Of a stretch of DNA of 64,000 nucleotides, positions 26,001 through 36,290 are shown piece by piece; positions within the stretch are counted from its first letter, which is position 1; each line of letters begins with the position of its first letter. The stretch is from Gyrodactylus bullatarudis (Eukaryota > Platyhelminthes > Monogenea > Gyrodactylidea > Gyrodactylidae), in NCBI GenBank assembly GCA_012064415.1, contig SSNU01000024.1, positions 446,083 through 510,082 on the forward strand, read 5' to 3'. A model generated the notes under the pieces. That model searched no databases. It was not told where the DNA came from and saw only the letters and a program-made list of their open reading frames with translations. The position numbers and the translations under genes are program-made.

Positions 26001-29000
26001 TATATACATGAAAAATTTGCGAACATAATAAAGGCCAATAGCAATCATTCAACTAGTTCTGACGAATGGGAGTAGAGTGTGTTCATCTCTTAGGGGCAGT
26101 GAGGAATGCATCTATTGTCTGGACACCGAATGGTACTCTTCTTCTATGCTTTCCTCTTCCCTTTGGTTGCTTAGGGGAAACCGACAGATTCCTTTTTCAC
26201 GATGGCGTGGGGGCTTGTGTTTCTGGTTGAGAGAAATATCTCATACGATCATCATGGGTATCAAAATCTTTTTGGTTGCTGGGGGGGAGGGAACTATTAG
26301 AGATAGTTTCAATTGAGGTTTCACAACCAGTTATTAGGCCATCATTAGAAGATTTTTTGGAACTTTTTCTAAATTTACATTTAGTATGATTGGGACAGAA
26401 AAGTTAGAAGAAGCCATCTTTTTTGTGTCCCAATGTATCTACTTTATACCATAGCTTTATATCTTACGTATTTTTCCTGTTAGAAATTAAGTTGTTTAAG
26501 CTCGAAGGCTTTTCTTTTTCATTGAGATACAAATAAAATCGAGATTCAAAACTTGATAATTAAATGCTTACACATTGTCTTTTCTTTTAAATATTTGCAT
26601 TATTATCATTATGTGTCCTCTAAATGTATTTACGAACAAATAGCGTGACATTAAATAAAAAAAATTTATATTCACTGTAGGAATTTTCTGAAATAAAATA
26701 TTTAAAAATGCATCATATACCGAGTTCCCGAAATTTAATTCATTATTTAAACACAAATGATATTTGAATAAATTTGAGACTCACTTGATGATCCTTTAAA
26801 CAAATTAACTCATACAATTATAGATTGTATCAGAATCATTGCAATACGAAAAATAGTTTGTATAATTGTCATTTTTAAATATTTTGCAATTAAAATATAT
26901 CAGCTTACATTTCAAGTCTTGAAAATAATTTTTCGATAACCTTTACTCTATCATCGGAGCTCACTTTTTGCTATTGAATTGCGCTGATTAAGGGCATTTG
27001 ATATCAATCACATACTAGCAACATCTATAGTTGGTGAAAATATGTTTTAATATCAATATTCTATTATTTTCCTCGTCATAATAAAAGATCCAAGGTTTAC
27101 ATCACTAGTCTTCAACTCACGGAGAATTTCTAAAATAGTATTTAATTTATATAATGAAGCCAACAAAGGGTTCTGAAAAATTATATATTTAAGGTTAATT
27201 TCTTAAAACTTACGCATTGCAGCTGAATAAAACTCAAACTTTAAAATCTCTTTTTATATAAAAAATGATTATGTATATCATAAAGAAGTATAGAATCTCA
27301 CTTGACACAGCTAAAATTATTTTATCATATAATTATAATCTTAGACCATAATCATTCTAATATCGGAATACAGATTCTATTTTCTACTTACGATTTTCTA
27401 ATTGAATATAATTGTTCAGTAACAATTTTAGTTATCTCGTATTATAATTAAAATTCTTAGTAGCTTACGTATTATGGCGAGAGTTTCTAATAACATATTT
27501 ATTCATTTTGATTCAAAATTATTTACCTTTTCGTGTTGCAGGCGTGACTGATGAAATTAGAAAAATTCAAGTTAGTATAACTTACTGACAACAGCTGTTG
27601 AAAAAAATCATGAGTATCGCAAGAATAGGATAAGTATATTTTTCATATATTCGAATGTCAGTTCTTACTTTTTGCATTGCTTAGAAGTGTTTCTGAAAAT
27701 TAAAAAATAATTTTTACTCAGTGTAGCGCGTTTCTAGCAAATGATATAGATTCTTTCTTTGCTTATTCCAAGAGATTACCAGATTCCCTTTCAAATGATG
27801 GGCAAACGCAGTATTTTCCAAAATTTAGATGAATTACTCAGAGCATTTAAGGGTAGAAGAACTTAATTTTCAGACTAATATCATGAAAATTAACATGATA
27901 TTATTCTTAATCCCATTTTTCTCAAAAAATTCAAATTCTCAAATCAGTACGATACAATCTGATACAAAAAATTCTAAGTTTTTCTTACCTCACACATCTT
28001 CAGAAAAATTTAAAAAAATTTCATTTTTCCAATCGAGAAGATATCTATTGGTGTAATACTTGAGTTGAATGAACAAAAACTTACAAACAGCAACTATAAT
28101 ATTGCAAATAATTATAAATTCTTCCTCTTTAGAGTTGAATACGAGTCAAGAGATTTTCTAGAAAAAACTCACCCACTGCAACTTGAATTTTGACCAATTT
28201 ATTATTTAAGGTACATAGAACTTACGGATATGGACTTTCCCTAAAATTTAGAAAAAAATTATTATAATCTATTATAAATTATGATTAAATATTGATGAAA
28301 CATGTATCGATGAGAAGAAATTAGAATATCCGATATTGAGACTCACTTATAATGTCTAGTTTAGGATTTTCAATAATACTCAGATTTTAAAACGATATCT
28401 TTTATCGATAAATAGAATACATAGCTTACTGATAAACGTCCAAACTATATAGTGAATGAAATTTACCACTAGTAAGCTGTAGTTCAGATTAATTATCGAA
28501 AGTTAAAGATTAGAGAAATCTCTGCTTACAGTAAATAGCTGAAGAACAATTCCGCGAATATAACTTTATGCTACTAAAATAAAATATAATCACCCCATTG
28601 TTGTCTCCCTATAAAATAGAAAATTTAAAGAAAAATAAACTAAGATATCGATTTTTAAAATCGGCTATTAACCCTAGAACGAAATCTCGGGTTATTTTTC
28701 ACCCCATTTGTATTGAAACCCCCATAAGAAAAATAAATATTTCGGACGAGGGTTAAATTATCTTTAAATAGAATTTACATAGCTCCAAGTTTCCTGTAGA
28801 AAAGAAAAGGAAATAAACAAAGATTTCTCAGCAAAACATTTTATTTAGACTTACCCGCTAGAAAAGAAAAAAACATTTTGAGTCAATAATTATTCAGTTA
28901 TTCATTTATAATTTTCTCAAATTCACTTTATATAAAATTCCTTTAACATTTACAACTTACTAGTTATTTCTTATAAAGAAAAGTTTGTTAAAATTTTATC

Positions 29001-29592
29001 TTGGCTATTCCCGAATCGTTATTATCTCTTATAGTTTTTTATAAAATTAAATTTTTTTATTTACTCGCACATCCTTTAGTTAAAATTGTAATTTCAATAA
29101 GAAAATAATGGTAGTCCTGGATTAATTCTCACCAATTTAAGCTAAATTATTTTAGTCAAGTAATCTAATTTCTCTGATAACCATAAACTTACACGTTTTC
29201 CCTGTAATTAAATCACAGAAAATCTACATCTTAATAAATTCTAACGAACAAGTCTCGCCTGTAAGAGGGATGCTTAGAGTCATGATTTCGATATACTAAC
29301 TGAGTTCGCCTGTGAGTATTTTAATGAAACAAAATTTTGTTCAGTTTACTCATCAAGATCACTGTACGATAGAATTATGATAAATGTATTACATTCTTAC
29401 AATGAATCATCGAATTTTCCCTTAAGGGTAATCTCTTTTATATATAGAAAAATTTATTTGGTACGTAAGAAATATATATGTTACTCATTAAAAATGTGTG
29501 GGAAGTTGAAGGGGATACTTACGCTTTTGAAGCTAAATTTTGATAATAAATTTAAAGATTATCAATTCACTACTTACCTAGACTGATGCTCT
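17052..29592 (-). CDS. Gene B: paralogue of gene A, about 45 micro-exons, interrupted by a pogo element in an intron
   Basis: Exon starts (length): 17052(6), 17104(12), 17780(6), 18077(12), 18266(12), 19528(6), 19582(6), 19690(9), 19769(9), 19899(6), [pogo element], 25268(9), 25320(9), 25410(9, uncertain), 25646(15), 25719(12), 26572(12), 26676(12), 26785(9), 26909(9), 26965(6), 27016(9), 27121(9), 27214(9), 27302(9), 27392(6), 27469(18), 27527(21), 27586(9), 27669(24), 27989(9), 28085(9), 28173(9), 28226(15), 28347(9), 28430(15), 28530(9), 28594(15), 28855(3), 28961(9), 29065(9), 29133(9), 29193(9), 29350(12), 29523(10), 29578(15). Open in phase 2 throughout. It reads VLNWMCENNY, YLLLDVYQHY, PCSGCCLCVR, NCCHHACNTK, CVNCNANSPCCY, KLEMIIKKFL and KFIHLLCIC, matching gene A exon by exon. 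Its C-terminal tail (exons 18266 to 17052) is short and differs from that of A. Start, stop and promoter not identified. Confidence 0.7.
17231..17714. mobile_element. Palindromic SINE-like element with two hammerhead-type cores and Pol III B boxes
   Basis: Two nearly identical arms of about 220 bp face each other across about 40 bp. Each arm carries GGTTCGAATCC (a tRNA-type B box), then CTGACAAG, a perfect or wobble stem (GTCCT-AATA-AGGAC), CGAAAC and GCGTC. That is the order stem I, C-U-G-A, stem II, GAAA, minimal stem III, GUC of a type I hammerhead. GUGUA before CUGA can pair with UACAU after GUC to form stem I. The residue expected to be G8 is A in both arms, so activity is doubtful. SINE-like retroposons with B boxes and hammerheads are known from schistosomes. 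It lies between gene B exons 17104 and 17780. Confidence 0.7.
22521..23938 (-). mobile_element. Merlin (IS1595-like) transposon nested in the pogo element
   Basis: Terminal inverted repeats GGCTAAATACCAGTTTAGGG at the left and the diverged inverse ending TATTCAGCC at the right. It is flanked by a perfect 8-bp duplication GATATTTG (22513-22520 and 23939-23946), as expected for Merlin. Length 1418 bp. Confidence 0.92.
22720..23663 (-). pseudogene. Merlin transposase (DDE, IS1595 type), frameshifted near its N-terminus
   Basis: The C-terminal 157 residues are open: KVQIDESSF (first Asp), IISDEHKSYKKL (second Asp) and GDHTNRIEAIWGAAKRDGR (Glu), the IS1595/ISXO2 signature. Upstream GTFFAKSHLPIWKIL continues in frame. 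The preceding CLLCKKRKSIRDG joins it only if 23397-23423, a 27-nt GT...AG segment, is removed. Further upstream a frame change is needed within 23480-23510. The N-terminal part (MLSIQDINLTNVEKL) precedes a zinc-finger-like Cys region. Probably inactive. Confidence 0.85.
25080..25170 (-). promoter_or_regulatory. CCAAT/TATA-like motifs in a pogo inverted repeat
   Basis: Read on the plus strand: CTGATTGGTTAATG, then ATTGGTCTACC about 30 bp on, then GTATAAATATAAATATG. The other arm (about 20240-20315) carries the same motifs inverted. This is a plausible transposase promoter facing inward; no experimental support. Confidence 0.4.
25740..26571. other. Unassigned insertion-like stretch between gene B exons 25719 and 26572
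   Basis: Gene A has 9- and 12-nt exons in the matching interval (11539); none was found here. The part 25900-26320 is less AT-rich than its surroundings and has a 79-codon plus-strand open frame without recognisable similarity. The minus strand has ATTGGCC and TATATAAATATA around 25990-26045. It may be an inserted element; ends not found. Confidence 0.3.
27016..28240 (-). other. Cys-rich domain of gene B
   Basis: Exons 27016 to 28226 encode the same cysteine framework as gene A: PCSGCCLCVR, a 24-nt exon giving NTSKQCK, NCCHHACNTKR, SCVNCNANSPCCY. Exon lengths match gene A one for one except the 24-nt exon (12 or 27 in A, 24 in C) and the 27392 exon. Conservation is at the protein level while intron sequence and length have diverged, as expected under purifying selection on coding micro-exons. 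Confidence 0.7.
28672..28752. mobile_element. 81-bp piggyBac-like MITE
   Basis: Flanked by TTAA on both sides (28668-28671, 28753-28756). The ends are CCCTAGAACGAAAT and the inverse of CCCTCGTCCGAAAT, matching at most positions. TTAA target sites with CCCT termini are characteristic of piggyBac. It sits in the intron just upstream of the gene B 3-nt exon. Confidence 0.75.
28855..28857 (-). other. 3-nt micro-exon of gene B
   Basis: The plus strand reads CTTAC, then CCG, then CTAGAAAAGAAAAAAAC. Position, donor and pyrimidine-rich acceptor match the 3-nt exons of genes A and C. Confidence 0.6.
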
Positions 29593-29838
29593 CTAAAAAT
29601 TAATAAATATTAATACCTAATTTTAAATATGCACAGCTTTGGATAATTGATTAAATGGGAATATCTTGTTAAAATAATTTTATTCTGCATTTTTCAATTT
29701 CTAACAAGTGAACTATTCTTTTTCATGAATAAAATGAGCTTTATTCTTCTTTGCTTGATAAATTTATAAACTAATAATTCTAAGTTATATTGATAAGTTA
29801 TAAACTTTCTCATTCAATTGATCGAATAAAGAACTTAC

Positions 29839-32800
29839 TCGTAGCCTGATCTATAGCTAAATAATTTGTTATTTATCAAATATAAAAGATGATTGAAATT
29901 ATTTATATCTAATAAAAGTCGAATTAACCGCAGATAAAATATTTTTACTCTTTAGTTTGTCTATAATATTAATTTTGTTTATTTAAAAAGCGATGATTAT
30001 GATTAAATTAATTGTAAGTGGTTGTTGAGAATTTATTGAAAGTCGTAATGAAACCTAGTACTATATGAATCCAAAATACCACTCAACCTTAATTTTCCAC
30101 TATCTGCATTTATCCCAATATATAAGTCAACATAGTACAAGGTAGAGCATAATATAATGTTCCCGATAGTTGGTATTTGGAAAATAAAAGGAAACTTACA
30201 TAGTAGTGTACACCCTTGAAAAATAATTTTGTCAAGACTAAATTTAGAATGAATAAACAGTTGTGGAAATCAGAATAGTATTTTCCTCAGTTCTAAGAAC
30301 TTCAATAAAAATTCAATCTTATCTCAGAGGTGAATAAATTCTCACTCATGTTTCGGGCCAGAGCTAGAGTCACTTATTACTAACTATAGAGAGCGTTAAG
30401 CTAAAATCCAATTTTCATCAAATTGAATTTACTTTTTTGTACTCATTATAATGCTTTTTTACTCACATTTTAGGTTTTCTTCAATATTCGATTATTACTG
30501 TTATTCTACATTTTTATTATCCAGAATATCTTACAAATCATGCCTGATTTGATAATTGTTTAAATTAGTATGAAAAAGTGGATCTTACATATCAGATCCT
30601 TCAGCACTAGATATAATTTCTTTAGAGTCAACTAATTTAAATGATTTTAAACAGTTTATTCAAAATTTATCATGCTAATTTATTAATTGTGGCGTAAGAA
30701 TTTGTTTTAGAGAACAAATTCCCTGATTTAGTAAAAATTCACATTTTTAGGTGATTATGAAAAGATACTCATTCATACCCTCTTGGAATGTAACTATAAA
30801 AGAAAAGTATTTTGAATTCTAACAAGGATTGTATATGGGGAACAACTCTAAATCTTTAGTACACTCACATACACCTAAAGATGTTTTGGAGAGATGTTTT
30901 TACAGATGTATTTTTAGAGTGAAATCTTACTTGCAACTATAACGGTGAAATTTTTTATCATCAAATATCAATTATTCAAAATAGACATTAATATTAAAAT
31001 TTATTTTCTCACTATCCACCCCTGGAAGGTAGTAAGTGAATTTATAAAAGTTTCTAGTAAGGAAAATTTAAATTGAATCTATTTTGAGTACCATTCATGA
31101 CATTTATGTTATATAGATGTATAAATTCTCACTTTTCACATCTAATAATTATCAGAGTATAAAAATAAAAGTAGAATATTACATGAGCTTACATGCAGCT
31201 ATAAAGAAGAAATCATAATTTGGTAATTGAAATGTATTATTGATAAGAATTCGAAGAAATATTTGATATGATTCTCACAGATAGGATCTGATCAGGATAA
31301 CTCTTAAAAACCTTCCTATTTCAACTCACATCAATTGGCTATTTGAGATATTAGCATTTATTTATAAATTATTAAGCTCATAATCCACTGAATCTCGTCA
31401 CGCAGAAGCATATATCAAGTTAAGAATTTATAAATAAAATTAATTAAAACACTTACTTCTGAAAGCTTTAGAAAAAGAAGCACATTAAAGATCATTTAAA
31501 TAATTATAATTTGCATTTGCAATAATTCCCTGCTTTTGATAACTAACTCATTGATACTCATTCTGGAAAAAAATTTAAAAAATAAATTCACAATGATGAA
31601 TATTCTCATAAGATCGAAAATTCTTTTCATTTATAGACTTACTCATGACCAAGGCTTGATAAACATTAAAATATGAAGAGTGATATTTTTTCAATATTAA
31701 ATCGTTTTAAGGATTATAAGGAGATCTCACTTTTCGGATATTCTACATTGGATTAGTTTGTTTATAATTCAAAATCTATTTTTGGACTTAATACTCTGAT
31801 TCAGGTCTATGAGCAAGCTTAGAGAGCGGTAAAATTCTCTCACTAAAAGCGGAGCGTTTGTACTCCTGTATCTATGGAGTCATTCGTTTTATCTCTTTTG
31901 TAGACTTTTCAAGAAACCAGCCATTAGTAACTGGCCAATATTTCTCTCACGTTATCTTAATTTATGGGTTACTTTCAATCTTCTTTTCTATTAATTATAG
32001 GCTCATATTTATCAACTAATGTTGAATTCTCGGATATTTTCCATTCTGCTAAATCTAAGCTTATTTCTGAGACTGACTTCTGCACTATTTTATGGTGATC
32101 CTATTGATTTAATCTTGATCTACATATGTTGGGAGGATTTTTAAAATATCTACTCACTGCTTTGAACTGTTTAGTTGATAATTTATGTGTTAATGCTATT
32201 GTATACTTTAAATGAATTTTTTGATTTATCCAGAACTTTTGAAAATTACTCACACACCCTCCTGTCTATAGAAAAATATTTTAGGATTCAAAATAAATTA
32301 CAACCATAAATCTAGTCATTATCTTACCGAAAGTATTGCCTGTAATAAAAAAGGAAATTTAAATAATGTGATATTAGTGTCAGCACAGTTCATAAAGGAA
32401 AACTGTTTTAGATCAAAATAATCATCTCAAATTAGGATAAAAATTATTTTCTTACCCTAAAGCTCTGATATCGATAGGCAATTATATATAGGGTGAAATA
32501 TGAGATTGATTCAAGCTCTAAATAAGAATATCTTTTATGGAATAAACAAATCGAACTCACGAGGTTAATCTTCATATTATCAAAATAACAACCTTTTTCT
32601 TTTAAAAATACTAACTTGGTACTTTTGAAATGAACAATTAAAACTTAAAAGCCTGACGCACTAGCAACAACTATGAAAAAGATAACAAATCATCATCTTT
32701 CCAAATTCAATAATTTCGTTGTTTGTTTTTTAATTTATTCAACTAACGGAGAATTACTAAAATAAATTCATAGATAAATATTGATAGGCTGTTTAAAATT

Positions 32801-35800
32801 TTCTTAAACTAACTTGTCACACCTGAAATTCATAAAATCATTCATTTATTCAAAAATTTTATTGAAGCTACGTACGTGCAACAACTACACGTGGAAAGAG
32901 AATTATTCTTCATATTTTAAACTGAATATACTCACTCTTTCCTAAACAAAGTATGATATTAGACAATAATAGTTATAGTTGGTATTTTTCACTAAATCAA
33001 TAGTGACAACGCACGAAATTTGTCTAGAATTTCTGAGATACCAATGTCAGATGTTATTTATTCAGTAAAAATGTTTATATATAAATCGTAAAGTTTTTAT
33101 ACTCACTGTTTCATTTTGCAAGCATAGCTAGAAGAGCAAGTTAAACAGATTCATAAACATGATTCATAACTAGGACTTACTGACAGCAGCTTTTGCATAA
33201 AACACAATGTCATTCGAATTCTGGCGATGGTGCACAGAAGAGTCTCTGTGATTCTATGATTTCTTAAATATTTTATGAAAATAAATTTTCTTAATATCTA
33301 AAGACAATTGATAAGGTATAAGTTTACTTTTAAACTTAATTTTCAAGACAGGGTGAATTATTTTTTAAATCTTACTTTCCACATTGACTGAACGTATTTC
33401 TGAAAGTTATAACGCAGTTGAATTTTAAAAGAAACAAGCTGGTGAAAATTGTAGCTCACCTGAAGCATCTTTATTCATATTTTTTCATTTTAAATTTAAT
33501 TGGACTTGAAACTTGTTAAATAAAATCTTCGATAGCTTTAGTCAATTTGTTTTAAATACTGAGATTTGGAAGAAAATGGATTTAATCCCCTTTTTCAACG
33601 CTAAAATTGATGAATTCATTGCTTATGGGATTGGAAAACAAAAAAATTCTTCAGGACATATTTCTTTATTCATCAGGAAATTATTTTCATTAATATCCTA
33701 ACTTTTTCAATAAAATTAGTTTTTGTAATCAGTCCCATTACTTATCACACAACCTAATAATTTATACTTGGCATGGAGTACGATTTATACAAAAATTGTT
33801 TTAAATTCTTTGCTACTAAGAAAATAATGTTCGAATTAACTACAGTATTTGTTACAAAAAATCTTGAGAAATCAAGTATTCGTACGAACAACTAGTTATT
33901 TAGTGAATCGTACGGCTCCCTGCTTTCACACATTTCACTGTTAATTATACATTAAATTAGAGATTTATTAATTATAGTACATATAAGATAAATCCAAAAA
34001 TTTCAAAAAAATATATACAGATATTTAACTTTCTTTCCAACTTATTCCAGTACATTATTAAACTTTGAGCTGCGTCCTTATGAAATGTAATGAAAAATTT
34101 TATTGAATAACTCAAGGATTAATATTTATTCCTTTTCAAAAAATTATTGTGCATAATATTTTAAATTCATGACCACACTTTGCTAATATTTAGGGTTCAA
34201 GTATACTTATTTTAGAATCACTCACATGCAGCATCTATTCATTGTGAAATTTTTTATTCTACTCTATTCTAAAGCTTTGACAAAATATTAAAGTATTATT
34301 ACATATAACTAACCCTTGGCATCTTTTTAGAAAGTTAATTAACCAAAATAGTTGGCGTTAAAAAAACTCACGCATCTACAGTTTTTCTTAGGGAATGACA
34401 TATTATTCATTTAAACTGCGTTTGATTATGAGAGAGACATAACTCCAAAACTAGTTAATGCTAAATGTTGTAATTTTATGGTTCTTGTAAGAATCTAACC
34501 AGAAACTCGCAAATAATAAGGCTTTTTAAACCTATATTACGTTTAAAAATTCGGAGTTGGTAATCGGTTTCCTTGTTTAAGTTCTTACTAAATTTTGATT
34601 CTCAAATTGAAATCAAGATCGATTCTTGCTCAATTCAGAATAATTGAAGTTTAGTGTCAAGATTGCATAATTCTTGATTTTTACTCTAGAGATATTTTCT
34701 AGAAATGAACATTTTATCAATATTATCGTGCTTTTTTATTTTTGCCTGACTCATTTAATTACAATCAGAAGTGTGTTTTATGAATGAAAATTAAGATAAA
34801 TATTTGAAAATTCTAACTCGTAATGCCTGAAAATGCATAATTATATAATATTATTTATGAGTTATAACTTTTAAATACTTGTTACTTCTTTTGGAATTGG
34901 AAATTTCTTATTCGAATTATAACATAAGAAGTATCCCTATGAATTAAAGCAAATACAGATAACTGAACTTAGCCAATAGTCAAACTACATTATTTGTCAT
35001 TAACTCACGTGGTTATTTCCTTTCTGCAAAAATATTATCTTATTCATATTTTCAAAATTAATTTAAGTTAGATGATTTATGTTTCAATTATGACGGGAAA
35101 ATAATTCGAATATAGGAATACTAACGAAAGATTTCTGTAGAAGTTAAATTATTCGAAACCCGCTTCTAATTTTAATTAGATCTAGCATACTCCATATTTT
35201 GTATTCTATGATTTATAATATCGTAACACATTCGTATTAAAATTGACTTTTGATGTTTTTTATATCGTACAAAAATAAAAATAATAATCACATTTTATTT
35301 CGATCTCTTGAATATGAAAAAATAGATTCAATGATTTATCAGGAGCAATCTTATGTGAGAAACTTACGCACTGAAAAAATAAGTAAGTTAGAATGGTTAA
35401 TAAAAATGGTTTTATCTTAGTATGTAAAGTATACTTTTTCAAGGAATGAATAGAAACTTACTTTCCACTCCTAAATGGAACAAAATAATTTCTTTAATAC
35501 TAAAAAAGATACAAATCCTGAAGAAGCGTTCAATGAGACGTTGGTTTTCCCCGTTTCTACACTACCCCTGTACCCATAAAAATGTGATCAATTTTAACAT
35601 ACTCAAACATACTGTAAGTAAAGAAGTACGGAATTACTTATAAAAATGCAAATATAGATATTCTCACAGTCTCAAGCTTAAGAAGTAATTGTATTAATAA
35701 ATCCAGCCTATTTTTAGAGAATGAACCCATATGAAAACAAAGAAATCAGCTCAGGGATTTTAGATTACTCACATTTCATCTCTAAGAGATTCGTTTAGAA

Positions 35801-35998
35801 AATAGAAAAAAAAATTATTCTGAACAACTAACATGCTTGAACTGTTTTCAGTTGACGAGATAAAAATCACTGAATTACAAAATAAACAAACGCAGTTCCT
35901 CTGATTAAATCAAGATAAGGAGAGAATTCGGTGAGATATTACATTGTAAGTTCGCTAGAAAAAAATCAAGTAATAAAAATTTCCTTCTTACAATGTGT
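29839..35998 (-). CDS. Gene C: diverged paralogue of A and B, about 45 micro-exons
   Basis: Exon starts (length): 29839(12), 30200(15), 30346(18), 30467(12), 30589(18), 30779(15), 30869(6), 30931(6), 31013(9), 31133(9), 31193(6), 31279(9), 31330(9), 31457(9), 31643(12), 31731(12), 32158(9), 32254(12), 32328(12), 32456(9), 32561(9), 32616(6), 32661(9), 32758(9), 32814(9), 32876(9), 32936(6), 33015(9), 33107(21), 33181(9), 33376(24), 33460(9), 34226(9), 34314(9), 34372(15), 34818(9), 35009(15), 35126(9), 35368(3), 35462(9), 35603(9), 35668(9), 35773(9), 35943(12), 35992(7). No stop in phase 2. Key segments: THYEKTVDACQGCCICFR, QCGNCCHYACKMK, CTCDNNSPCCYTKL, YLCICEKGGYCKC, tail EGSDIKPKISGPKHEVY. 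The 15-nt exon found in A (15279) and B (28594) was not seen. Donors GTTAG, GTGCG and GTACG occur. The 5' flank is occupied by a hAT element, and first exons were not found. Confidence 0.68.
32661..34386 (-). other. Cys-rich domain of gene C
   Basis: Exons 32661 to 34372 keep every cysteine of the A/B framework: ACQGCCICFR, QCGNCCHYACKMK, CCTCDNNSPCCY. The second His of CCHH is Tyr here. The exon at 32876 replaces a single-Cys triplet by CC. Flanking helix-like parts differ more than the Cys core, which argues that the core is the functional unit. Confidence 0.66.
35368..35370 (-). other. 3-nt micro-exon of gene C
   Basis: The plus strand reads CTTAC, then GCA, then CTGAAAAAATAAG. It is the third copy of the 3-nt exon at the conserved ordinal position. 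The intron upstream in transcription ends in a good pyrimidine tract followed by CAG. Confidence 0.6.
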
Positions 35999-36290
35999 CT
36001 TTGAACATTTTTGTATTCTTTGAATTATTGAATGAATTGAAATTTATTACTTAAATAACGTTAAAAAATTTTATCTTCGCAGGAGGATATTTTTTTAATT
36101 TTGAATGCTACTTATTAATTTCAAAAAAAGTACAAACTTATTACGTGTTTGTTCGCACTTTTAATGAATTCAAACCAAATATATCATATTTTAGTCATTA
36201 TACGAAATTCCCTTACTATTTTTTTTACTTTATTTACTTGAAGCTTTCACAATCAACAGGTGTAGGATTTTAATGTTATAAACTAATAAC

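Noticed and set aside
27101..27109. 9-nt candidate exon in gene B
   Set aside because: It would leave only an 11-nt intron before the exon at 27121, which matches gene A at the protein level.
31844..31871. Possible longer exon after CTCAC at 31839-31843
   Set aside because: All available ends give lengths of 3n+1, which would break the otherwise continuous phase-2 reading; no counterpart in A or B.
34589..34600. 12-nt candidate exon of gene C with good borders
   Set aside because: Including it puts TA before an exon beginning with A, creating TAA; skipping it keeps the frame and the alignment with A and B.
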